Assembly (NCBI GenBank): GCA_947581845.1
Contig: CANPVY010000151.1
Span: 1 to 14,242, forward strand
DNA: 14,242 bases
Origin: an uncultured bacterium
Lineage (GTDB): Bacteria; Gemmatimonadota; Gemmatimonadetes; Palauibacterales; KS3-K002
Reading direction: 5' to 3'
The position numbers and the translations under genes are program-made. The first letter of the stretch is position 1, and the number at the start of each line of letters is the position of its first letter. This document shows positions 7,782-14,242 of this stretch, in pieces. The notes under the pieces were generated by a model that saw only the letters and a program-made list of their open reading frames with translations, was not told where the DNA came from and ran no database searches.

Positions 7782-7796
7782 GCAACCCCCGGTTGC
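7782..7796 (-). promoter_or_regulatory. Hairpin covering the aminotransferase ribosome-binding region
   Basis: On the minus strand a perfect 6-bp stem GCAACC/GGTTGC with a GGG loop ends one base before ATG 7780. The G-rich run that could act as the Shine-Dalgarno lies in the loop and 3' arm. The structure could lower initiation or gate translation. This is seen in sequence only; no known regulator motif is recognised. Confidence 0.35.
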
Positions 7797-7905
7797 AGTG
7801 TCTGTGGAGTGGGCGTTCGTAATCGCAGGCATGTAAGCATGAGGCAGTGGCCGGCGCGCTCGCAAGTCTGTGACGTCCGGCAAAGGCTATGGCCAGTGAT
7901 ACGGC

Positions 7906-10900
7906 TCAGGCTTCCTGCGATGCGACGCCCCGGCTGTCGGCCAGCCCCTGCCGCTCCAGCTCCTCGCGCTCGTGCGCGTGGGCGGCGAATGCGAACCGGT
8001 CGAGCTTCGAGTAGATGACGGGGATCAAGAACAAAGTGAATAGCGCCGCCACCAGCACGCCGCCGATCGTCACCACCGCCATCGGGACCCGATAGAGCGA
8101 GCCTGCAGCGGAGCCCAACGCCTGCGGCAGCAGGGCGATGGCTATCGCGACGTTCGTCATGATGATGGGGCGGAGCCGGACGGGCGCGGCCTCGAGGAGC
8201 GCCGGCACCATCGCCATGCCCCGCCTGCGGAGCTGCTGGGTGTAGTCGAGGATCAATATCGCGTTGTTCACGACGATACCGACCAGCATGATCAGGGCCA
8301 TCATGCTGAAGATGTTGAGCGAGCTGGCGGTGAGGAACAGGGCGAATGCAGCGCCCACAGCGCCGAGCGGTAGCGTGAGCATGATGGTGACCGGGTGCAC
8401 GAGCGATTCCAGGATCATCGCCAGGACGAGGTAGGTGAGGATGACCGCGATAACCAGCGCCTTGAGCATCTCCCGGAACGATTCGGTGTAGATCTCGAAC
8501 TCGCCGGTGATCTCATAGCTGTAGCCGGGCGGGAAGCCCAGCTCATCGAGGGCGATTTGGGTTTCGCGGGCCTTCTCGGTGAGGCTGCCGCTTCCGATGT
8601 AGGCGTCGATCTGGACTGTCCGCTGCTTGTCGTCGCGCTGAATCGTCGTCTCGCCCGGTTCCTCTTCCAGTGTGCCCAGTACGGCGATCGGCACCATGCC
8701 TGCGGCGCTTCGGACCTGGAGGTCGCGCAGCTCGGAGACGCGGTCGCGGGCGGATTCGTCCAGACGCACGCGGATGTCGCGTTCGTCTCCGGCCTCGCGA
8801 TAGACGCCCGGGGTGAGGCCTTCGATCGAGGCACGCAGCGTGCCGCCCACGCTGGCGACGCTGAGGCCGTACTCGGAGAGGACCTCACGCCGTGGCCGGA
8901 AGGCGATCTCCGGGCGCGGGTCCTCGATGGAGCTCCGCACGTCCACTAATCCCGGGACAGCGGCGACGGCGGCCGTGGCCGCGCGCGCGAGCCGTTCGAG
9001 CCGTTCTCGCTCGGGTCCCTTGACCAAGACCTGGAGCGGGGCCTGTCCGCCGGGACCCATGGTCTCGGACATCACAACCGTGACCTCGGCATCCGGGATC
9101 GCGGCCATCCGCTCCCGCATCGTGGGAAGCAGAGCTGGGGTAGGGACATCGGCGTCCACGGTCACCTGGATCTCCGCCACGTTGACGCCGCTGGAAGTTC
9201 GACCGAACCGCCGACCTGTCGCCCCGATGCGGATGAGCGTCGAGGATATCTCGGGCATCGTGCCGAGCAGCGAGTCGGCAGCCGCCGCGACCGCAGCCGT
9301 TCGCTCGATCGGCGTGCCCGGCGGAAGCTCGAGCGTGACCTGAGCCACTCCCTCATCCTGTTGCGGCATGAACTCGCCGCCCACGAACGCCACCTGTACC
9401 GCACCGGCGAGAGCCACGAGCACGAACGTACCACCGATCACGGCCCAGCCGTTCCGCGGCCGCTCCAGCGCCCACTTGAGCGCGCGCCGGTAGTCGCGCT
9501 CGAGATTGGCATAACCGGCATCGAAGCGCCGCCATAGCCCTGCCAGCCAACCCGTCGTCTCCTCGAGCTTCGTCTCATGGGTGCGCAACAGTCGGGCCGC
9601 GAGCATGGGCGCCAGCGTGAACGAGATGAGCACCGAGAAGAGTGTCGCGAAGACGACTGTCAGGCCGAACTCGGCGAAGAACTGCCCGATGATACCCCGC
9701 ATGAAGGCGATTGGGGTGAACACGACCAGGTTGGTGAGCGCCGCTGCAACGACGGCGACAGCCACCTCGGTGGTCCCGTGTTCCGCGGCCTCATGGGGCG
9801 AGCTGCCTTTGTCGAGATAGCGATAGATGTTCTCGAGCACGACGATCGTATTCGTCACGAGGATGCCGACGGTGATCCCCAAGGCCATCAGGGTCATGAC
9901 ATTGATCGTGAAGCCAGCCTGGTCGAGCGCCAGAAACGTCGCGATGACCGTTGCAGGCATCGCGGCGGCCGCGATCACGGTGCCGCGCCACGAGTGGAGG
10001 AAAAGGAAGAGGACCAGCGTCGTGAGGCCGATCCCGATCAACATATTGCGCAGGATGTCCCGGAGTGCATCGCGGATGAACTCGCTGGCGTCTCGGGCGA
10101 CCTCGATGACCACGCCGGACGGGAGCTGGGCCCGCAACTCATCCAGGGCCGCGAACACGTCGGCCGCGGTGGCCACGGTGTTGGCACCGGACTGCCTCTG
10201 CAGCGAGAGGCTGACGGTGGGCTGGCCGTTGTAGCGGGCGATCTCCCGCACGTCGGCAAAGCCTTCACGGACCGTGGCGACATCGGCCAGCCGGACGCGA
10301 CCGCCCTCCGGCAGCATAACCGGCAGGCCCTCGACCTCCTCGATCGACTCGTACTCGCCGACCACACGCACCGCGAACTCGGCATCGGGCTCGGTGACGC
10401 GACCGGCCGGGACGGACAGGTTCTCGGCCCCGACCAGCCGCGCGATATCGGTGATGGCCAAACCGTAGGCGCGAAGCCTGTCAGGGTGCACGAGCACCTG
10501 GACCTCGCGCTCGCGACCACCGATCAGGATGGCGCGAGCCACGCCGTCGACCCGGGCCAGCCGCTCACGGAGCACATCGTCCGCGAAGTCGGTGAGCGCT
10601 TCCACGGATTGTGGGCCTGAGAGCGTGACGTCCATGATCGGCATCGCATTGATGTCGAGCTTGAGCACAGTCGGCGGCTCGGCGTCAGTCGGCAGGTCCG
10701 CGCGGATCGCATCGACCTTGTCCTTGACCTCGATCGCCGCCAAGTCGACGTCCACCTCGGGGGCGAACTCGACGATCACCGTGGAGACGTTTTCCTGCGA
10801 GTAGGAGAGCAAGGATTCGAGGTTCGCGATGGTCGAGACGGCGTCCTCGATCGGCTCGGTGATCTCGGTCTCCAGCTCCTCCGGCCCGGCCCCCGGATAG

Positions 10901-11055
10901 ACGGTGGTGACCGTCACATATGGGATGTCGATGCTGGGCAAGAGATCGACCGCGAGCGTGGTGTAGCTGAAGACACCGAGGACCACGAAGACCGTCACCA
11001 GCATGCCGGTGAGCACGGGGCGCTGTACGGCGAGGCGAGCGAAGAAGCGGAACAT
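7906..11055 (-). CDS. RND efflux pump permease, HAE1-like, with atypical proton relay
   Basis: The inner-membrane pump of a tripartite efflux system (AcrB/HAE1-like, ACR_tran family), 1049 residues, normal for the family. It begins with MFRFFARLAVQRPVLTGML, the first TM helix, followed by the porter-domain start LPSIDIPYVTVTTVYPGAGP and EELETEITEPIEDAV. The second half repeats the pattern. TM4 reads GILVTNTIVVLEN: at the position of AcrB D407-D408 stand T401-N402, while the following Glu (E408) is kept. TM10 reads IVVNNAILILDY, with N930 at the AcrB K940 position. The RLRPIIMTN segment after TM10 is kept, including the Arg and Thr. The frame is uninterrupted and conserved elsewhere, so the gene looks functional. 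It follows the adaptor gene by 54 bp in the tetR-tolC-adaptor-pump operon. The substrate cannot be predicted; drugs, dyes or an endogenous lipid-like compound are all possible. Confidence 0.95.
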   Translation of the reverse strand: MFRFFARLAVQRPVLTGMLVTVFVVLGVFSYTTLAVDLLPSIDIPYVTVTTVYPGAGPEELETEITEPIEDAVSTIANLESLLSYSQENVSTVIVEFAPEVDVDLAAIEVKDKVDAIRADLPTDAEPPTVLKLDINAMPIMDVTLSGPQSVEALTDFADDVLRERLARVDGVARAILIGGREREVQVLVHPDRLRAYGLAITDIARLVGAENLSVPAGRVTEPDAEFAVRVVGEYESIEEVEGLPVMLPEGGRVRLADVATVREGFADVREIARYNGQPTVSLSLQRQSGANTVATAADVFAALDELRAQLPSGVVIEVARDASEFIRDALRDILRNMLIGIGLTTLVLFLFLHSWRGTVIAAAAMPATVIATFLALDQAGFTINVMTLMALGITVGILVTNTIVVLENIYRYLDKGSSPHEAAEHGTTEVAVAVVAAALTNLVVFTPIAFMRGIIGQFFAEFGLTVVFATLFSVLISFTLAPMLAARLLRTHETKLEETTGWLAGLWRRFDAGYANLERDYRRALKWALERPRNGWAVIGGTFVLVALAGAVQVAFVGGEFMPQQDEGVAQVTLELPPGTPIERTAAVAAAADSLLGTMPEISSTLIRIGATGRRFGRTSSGVNVAEIQVTVDADVPTPALLPTMRERMAAIPDAEVTVVMSETMGPGGQAPLQVLVKGPERERLERLARAATAAVAAVPGLVDVRSSIEDPRPEIAFRPRREVLSEYGLSVASVGGTLRASIEGLTPGVYREAGDERDIRVRLDESARDRVSELRDLQVRSAAGMVPIAVLGTLEEEPGETTIQRDDKQRTVQIDAYIGSGSLTEKARETQIALDELGFPPGYSYEITGEFEIYTESFREMLKALVIAVILTYLVLAMILESLVHPVTIMLTLPLGAVGAAFALFLTASSLNIFSMMALIMLVGIVVNNAILILDYTQQLRRRGMAMVPALLEAAPVRLRPIIMTNVAIAIALLPQALGSAAGSLYRVPMAVVTIGGVLVAALFTLFLIPVIYSKLDRFAFAAHAHEREELERQGLADSRGVASQEA

Positions 11056-11068
11056 GGCTAACTCAGAA

Positions 11069-11074
11069 CTCCTT
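11069..11074 (-). promoter_or_regulatory. Distant Shine-Dalgarno of the RND pump gene
   Basis: AAGGAG is present on the minus strand but 13 nt before ATG 11055, longer than the usual 5-10 nt. No nearer site and no alternative in-frame start are seen. The ATG is nevertheless well supported, because the protein begins exactly as RND pumps do. The long spacer may reduce pump synthesis relative to the adaptor. Confidence 0.4.
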
Positions 11075-11109
11075 GTAGTTCACGTCAGTGCGAATCGTCA
11101 CTCGTATGA

Positions 11110-12153
11110 CTAGCTACCGGGACCACCGACGATGCGAGTGGTGACTCCCTCCGAGAGCAATGAGGCGCCGGCCACCACCACCCGTTCGCCTTCCGCGAGG
11201 CCATCGAGAACTTCGACGTTGCCGTTCCCGCGTAGCCCGAGCCGGACCTGCCTGCGGTGAGCGAGACGATCTGCATCGACGACCCAGGCGATGCCCTCAC
11301 GTACTGCGCGCTCCGGCACGACCAGACAGGACTCTCGCCGGCCGACTTCCACCTGGACCGTTACGAGCGAGCCGGGCACCAGGCCCTCGACCGCGGTTCC
11401 GCCTGGGAAGGTCAGCTCCACTTCCAGCAACCGCGTCTCGGGATCCGCCTGCAACGCGATCCGCGTCACCTGCCCCTCGAGCCCCTGCGACGCGAGCAGG
11501 GCGGGCTGCCCGAGCGCGAGTTCCTGCGCCTGCTCCGGGCTCACCTGCAGACGCACCTGGATCTCGGAGAGATCCGAGATGCGGACCAGCGGGTCACCCG
11601 GCGATGGGACCGTGCCGCGGCTCTCGAGTACGTCGGTGACGATACCGTCGAAGGGACTCGTGAGGACGACGGCTCGGCGGGCCGCTTCCAGGTTCGCCTC
11701 GGCGACGCGCAGCGCGGTGACCGCGTTGTCCCAGTCCTGATCGCTGATCGCGCCCCGCTCCTTGAGCGGCCGCAGCCGCTCGACGCTGCGCGCGGCCTGT
11801 TCCCACGCCGCCTCGGCCTGCCGAACCGCGGCAACGGAACCCAGACTGGATTGGCGGATCAACACGTCTCCGGCCCGCACGCGCTGACCGACACGGACGG
11901 GGATCTCGACGATCTCGTCGCCGGTCTTCGCCCGGATAGTCGCGCTGCGTACGCCGCGTAGCGTCCCTGTGAACTCGCGGCGGACGATCAGAGGAGCGTA
12001 GCTGGCGCGCGTGACCTCGACCGGCATGCCGGTCCGACGCCGGATCTCGTCGACGTCCGGGTCAGGCTCACGCTCGGCGGACGCCTGGACGACCCTCAGG
12101 ATGACGAGCGCGATCAGAGCGATACCGATAATACCGAATACGATGCGTTTCAT
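11110..12153 (-). CDS. RND periplasmic adaptor (membrane fusion protein, HlyD/AcrA-like)
   Basis: The periplasmic adaptor that bridges the RND pump and the TolC-type channel, 347 residues. Residues 4-23 are a single hydrophobic segment with no lipobox, so it is anchored by an N-terminal helix or released by signal peptidase. The first lipoyl half is around 68-102 (TIRAKTGDEIVEIPVRVGQR and AGDVLI). A short alpha-helical hairpin spans about 107-162 and is rich in Ala, Glu and Arg (EAAWEQAARSVERL and AEANLEAARRAV). The second lipoyl half starts at LTSPFDGIVTDVL (164-176). The beta-barrel domain and membrane-proximal domain follow to the end (VPERAVREGIAWVVDADRL, EVLDGLAEGERVVVAGASLL). Its ATG overlaps the stop codon of the tolC-like gene by 4 bp, so the two are translationally coupled. 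The hairpin is short, typical of adaptors in soil-type RND systems. Confidence in the family is high; the substrate is unknown. Confidence 0.94.
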   Translation of the reverse strand: MKRIVFGIIGIALIALVILRVVQASAEREPDPDVDEIRRRTGMPVEVTRASYAPLIVRREFTGTLRGVRSATIRAKTGDEIVEIPVRVGQRVRAGDVLIRQSSLGSVAAVRQAEAAWEQAARSVERLRPLKERGAISDQDWDNAVTALRVAEANLEAARRAVVLTSPFDGIVTDVLESRGTVPSPGDPLVRISDLSEIQVRLQVSPEQAQELALGQPALLASQGLEGQVTRIALQADPETRLLEVELTFPGGTAVEGLVPGSLVTVQVEVGRRESCLVVPERAVREGIAWVVDADRLAHRRQVRLGLRGNGNVEVLDGLAEGERVVVAGASLLSEGVTTRIVGGPGS

Positions 12154-13634
12154 GATGGATCTCGTGCTTCGTCGAGGAGCACCAACCGACCATCACTCAG
12201 GCGTTCCAGATGGGCCAGAGCCTCGACATAGTCGAACAGCGCTTGGACCTCGTTCAAGCGCGCCTGATCGAGCAACAAGGCGGCATCGGAGACCTCGAGC
12301 TGGGTTGACAGACCGTTGGCGAAACGAATGTCCGCCAACGCCAGTGCCTCTTCCGCCATCGCCACCGTCTCCCGGCGGGCGCGGATCTGGGCGCGCGCGG
12401 CGCGATACTCGGCGAGCGCTGCTGACAGTTCGACCTGGAGCCCCTCGCGCAGCTGCGCCTCCTCGACTCGCGCCACCTTCAGCTGCGCTTGCGCCTCGTC
12501 AATCCTACCGCGCGTGCGAAACCCGTCAAACGGCGTCCAGGCCACGGAGAGCGCCACGTTCCAATCCTTGCGCCAACTGTCCCAACCCGGCGGCGCAGGA
12601 TCGTCCGGGTAGGCCTGGAAGCCGAAGTTGCCCACGAGCTGCAGAGAAGGCAGCCAGTAGCCGCGAGCGATCCGCAGCCCCTCCTGACGCATAGCGACCG
12701 TCGCCCGCGCCGCGTGCAGGATGGGACGCTCGAAGACCAGTCGGCTGAGCTCGGCCTCGTCGATTTGAACGTCGTCCGGCTCGAATTCGGTGACCAGGAC
12801 GACGGGCTGCTCAGTCGGCACATTCACCAGACGCTTCAGCTCGAGCAACGCCAGCTCTGCCGCGTTCTCCGCCTGGATGACCGCAGGATTGCGGTTCTCG
12901 AGATCCACTCGCGCGCGCAAGAGATCGAAGTCCGAGGCGGTACCGGCTTCGTGGAACAACTCTACCTGCCGGAAATGCCCTTCGGCCACCCTACGACTCT
13001 CGAGCGCGATCGCGTGCAGCTGTCGGGCGAGGACGGCACTGAGATAGGCCGTCCGGACCTGCAACGTGATCTCTGCTTCGGTCTCCCTCAGCCGGTCGTG
13101 CGCCGCCGAATGGAAATGGCGGGCTGCCGCCCGCGCCCCGCTGATCCTCCCTCCCGCATAGAGGGGTTGCGCGAGCTGGAACGTCGCGACGTACGTGTTG
13201 CGCCTGCCAAACGGGAGCCCCTGGAAGAGCGAGGACAGGAAGTCCTGGGTCATGAGCTGAGTGAGAAGATCATAGCGATCTTCGGGCGTCTTGCTCGTGT
13301 CGAACGCGTCGGGGATCAACGTATCCGGCGCAGGTGGCGGCCCGCTCATCTCATCGAAGATCGTTCGAATGGCGCGGTTGTAGCTCAAAGCCGCCGAGAG
13401 CTGAGGCCAAGCACCGGCCGTCGCCTGAGTAACCTGGGCATCGGCAACCGAGAGTTGGGCCCGAGCCGCTGCCATCTCTTCACTCTCGGCTAACGCCCGC
13501 ACGACGGCGTCGGCGAGCGACAGGCGAAGGGTGTCCGCCTGCGCGGCTCCCCACGCCTGGGCGGGATCCGCAAGGCCGAAGAGAGAGAGCATTACGGGTA
13601 ACGTCCACCGCCGCAGAATCGTCTCGATGCGCAT
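12150..13634 (-). CDS. TolC-family outer-membrane efflux protein
   Basis: The outer-membrane exit duct of the tripartite pump (OEP/TolC family), 494 residues. A Sec signal covers residues 1 to about 25 (basic start, hydrophobic core, ADPAQA-W as a likely cleavage region; a second AxA follows at GAAQA-D). No lipobox Cys is present, so it is not an OprM-type lipoprotein. Two structural repeats are visible, each starting with long Ala/Glu/Arg-rich helices: LSLADAVVRALAESEEMAAA opens the first, and the second begins near the ARATVAMRQEGLRIARGYWL segment, followed by LQLVGNFGFQAYP, typical of the beta-strand part. The C-terminal helices contain ADIRFANGLSTQLEVSDA, a common signature of this family. 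A clear AAAGGA site lies before the ATG, and the gene begins 49 bp after the tetR stop codon. It forms an operon with the adaptor and pump genes. Confidence 0.93.
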   Translation of the reverse strand: MRIETILRRWTLPVMLSLFGLADPAQAWGAAQADTLRLSLADAVVRALAESEEMAAARAQLSVADAQVTQATAGAWPQLSAALSYNRAIRTIFDEMSGPPPAPDTLIPDAFDTSKTPEDRYDLLTQLMTQDFLSSLFQGLPFGRRNTYVATFQLAQPLYAGGRISGARAAARHFHSAAHDRLRETEAEITLQVRTAYLSAVLARQLHAIALESRRVAEGHFRQVELFHEAGTASDFDLLRARVDLENRNPAVIQAENAAELALLELKRLVNVPTEQPVVLVTEFEPDDVQIDEAELSRLVFERPILHAARATVAMRQEGLRIARGYWLPSLQLVGNFGFQAYPDDPAPPGWDSWRKDWNVALSVAWTPFDGFRTRGRIDEAQAQLKVARVEEAQLREGLQVELSAALAEYRAARAQIRARRETVAMAEEALALADIRFANGLSTQLEVSDAALLLDQARLNEVQALFDYVEALAHLERLSDGRLVLLDEARDPS

Positions 13635-13638
13635 CGCT

Positions 13639-13644
13639 TCCTTT
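13639..13644 (-). promoter_or_regulatory. Shine-Dalgarno of the tolC-like gene
   Basis: AAAGGA on the minus strand stands 4 nt before ATG 13634. It is the best ribosome-binding site in the efflux operon and fixes the start that gives a complete signal peptide. Confidence 0.55.
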
Positions 13645-13674
13645 CTCTACCGTTCGTTCGTCGTCTCGCCCATT

Positions 13675-13695
13675 GTGGCCGCGTCACGCGGCCAC
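13675..13695 (-). promoter_or_regulatory. Perfect inverted repeat centred on the tetR stop codon
   Basis: GTGGCCGCG and CGCGGCCAC are exact 9-bp complements separated only by the TGA stop codon of the tetR gene (13684-13686). As RNA this is a very strong GC-rich hairpin spanning the end of tetR and the leader of the efflux genes. No T-run follows, so it is not a classical terminator. It may act as an attenuator, an RNA-stability element that lowers tetR-efflux readthrough, or a DNA operator. All three roles are inferences. Confidence 0.45.
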
Positions 13696-14242
13696 GCCCT
13701 CGAAGATGATATCGAGCTTCGCCGAGATCTCGGCGTGTAGCCCCTCCACGGAGCCACGCTCGTGCAGCCAGCGCACTAAGGTGCGGAAGAACGCCGACTC
13801 GATGAGCACAGCGGCGTGCTCCGGTTCAATGTCCGGTCGGATCTCTTTGCTCAGCTGCCCCTGCCGGAGCACCGAGCGGCTGATGGCGAGAAACTGCCGG
13901 ACCGGCTCCTCGTCGGTGATCCGGCCCTCATTCCAGGGGGAATGCATGTGACGCAGGCTCTCGAAGAACGCCAAGCGCGAGAGGCTCGGATTCTGAACGG
14001 CGAGGTCCGTGAGGAACAGAAAGGCCCGCTCCAGCTTTTCCCGCGTCGTGCCACCCCAACCTTCGACTGGACCCAAATCCTCCACCAATCGGCTCGTCCA
14101 ATCGTCGGCAACGGCAGCGAGGAACGACGTCTTGCGAGGGAAGTAGTTGAACACCGTCCCCTTGGCCACGTCAGCCCGCTCCGCGATCTCCTCAACCGTC
14201 GTATGCTCGAAACCCTTCTCCAGGAAGAGCTCGAAGGCCGCC
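13684..14242 (-). CDS. TetR/AcrR-family transcriptional regulator (5'-truncated)
   Basis: A TetR-family repressor, presumably of the efflux operon it heads. The frame is open to the window edge. The GTG at 14169 is internal, because in-frame codons upstream encode the classical DNA-binding domain: AAFELFLEKGFEHTTVEEIA, then ERADVAKGTVFNYFPRKTSF, that is, the helix-turn-helix with the NYF(P)xK hallmark. About 10-20 N-terminal residues are missing. The C-terminal ligand-binding part is helical, with DDWTSRLVEDLG, LERAFLFLTDLAVQNPSLSR and FFESLRHMHSPW. This part is variable in the family and gives no ligand prediction. A stop-codon hairpin and 49 bp separate it from the tolC-like gene, all on one strand. 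Family knowledge suggests autorepression and release by a pump substrate; its promoter and operator would lie outside the window. Confidence 0.92.
   Translation of the reverse strand, partial: AAFELFLEKGFEHTTVEEIAERADVAKGTVFNYFPRKTSFLAAVADDWTSRLVEDLGPVEGWGGTTREKLERAFLFLTDLAVQNPSLSRLAFFESLRHMHSPWNEGRITDEEPVRQFLAISRSVLRQGQLSKEIRPDIEPEHAAVLIESAFFRTLVRWLHERGSVEGLHAEISAKLDIIFEGVAA

Noticed and set aside
7781..7905. Possible promoter for the aminotransferase or terminator for the RND gene
   Set aside because: Only weak partial -10-like strings (TTACAT, TTACGA) without a matching -35 were found, and no strong hairpin with a T-run; a feature call is not supported.
9577..10620. Long plus-strand open frame opposite the RND gene
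   Set aside because: Its translation is rich in Arg, Asp, Gly and His without any domain and it is fully antisense to a well-conserved pump gene; typical shadow frame of GC-rich DNA.
12489..13493. Long plus-strand open frame opposite the tolC-like gene
   Set aside because: Arg/Glu-rich composition, no recognisable motif, and fully covered by the clear TolC-family gene.
13651..13668. Short direct repeat CGTTCGTTCG as a TetR operator
   Set aside because: It is not palindromic and a 4-bp repeat unit copied twice is expected by chance; the nearby 9-bp inverted repeat is the better candidate.
1..14242. CRISPR array, tRNA, rRNA, insertion sequence or phage genes
   Set aside because: No regularly spaced repeats, no cloverleaf-like or rRNA-like stretches and no transposase or integrase motifs were seen.

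Overview
This is a GC-rich, densely coded bacterial window holding eight genes in two convergent blocks. It is chromosomal in character: no transposase, integrase, phage gene, tRNA, rRNA or CRISPR array is visible. The organism is a diderm, shown by an RND efflux pump with a TolC-type outer-membrane channel and by exported periplasmic enzymes. GC-rich coding, a Tat-leader aminotransferase, a TetR-TolC-MFP-RND operon and a secreted family-38 mannosidase together suggest a phylum such as Gemmatimonadota or a similar soil/sediment lineage. That assignment is an inference; no marker gene is present to prove it.

Left block, plus strand (1-6631): the 3' part of a CUT2/ribose-type sugar ABC permease, then a very large secreted GH38 alpha-mannosidase, a lipoprotein-type sugar-binding protein of the RbsB-like family, and a probable lipoprotein of the endonuclease/exonuclease/phosphatase (EEP) superfamily. 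The first three genes overlap (permease/mannosidase by 8 bp, mannosidase/binding protein by ATGA), so they are almost certainly one transcript; the EEP gene follows after about 60 bp. The simplest reading is a scavenging unit. The exported mannosidase trims mannosides outside the cytoplasm, the binding protein and permease take up the released monosaccharide, and the EEP protein may remove a phosphate or phosphodiester from the substrate. The ATPase subunit (expected to be RbsA-like) must lie outside the window, probably upstream.

Right block, minus strand (14242 down to 6656): a TetR regulator (5' end cut by the window edge), a TolC-family outer-membrane protein, a periplasmic adaptor (MFP) and an RND permease. 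This is a self-regulated tripartite efflux operon with tight spacing (49 bp, 4-bp overlap, 54 bp). Downstream, after 125 bp, is a PLP aminotransferase of the HisC-like fold carrying a twin-arginine export signal. The two blocks meet tail to tail at about 6632-6662, where a hairpin probably ends both transcripts.

Most noteworthy points: the RND pump has Thr-Asn where the TM4 proton-relay aspartates normally sit and Asn at the TM10 lysine position; the mannosidase has a long N-terminal extension with a jelly-roll module and is genetically tied to a CUT2 transporter and an EEP lipoprotein; an aminotransferase is apparently exported; and a perfect 9-bp inverted repeat is centred on the tetR stop codon. 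No stretch over 300 bases lacks a gene.
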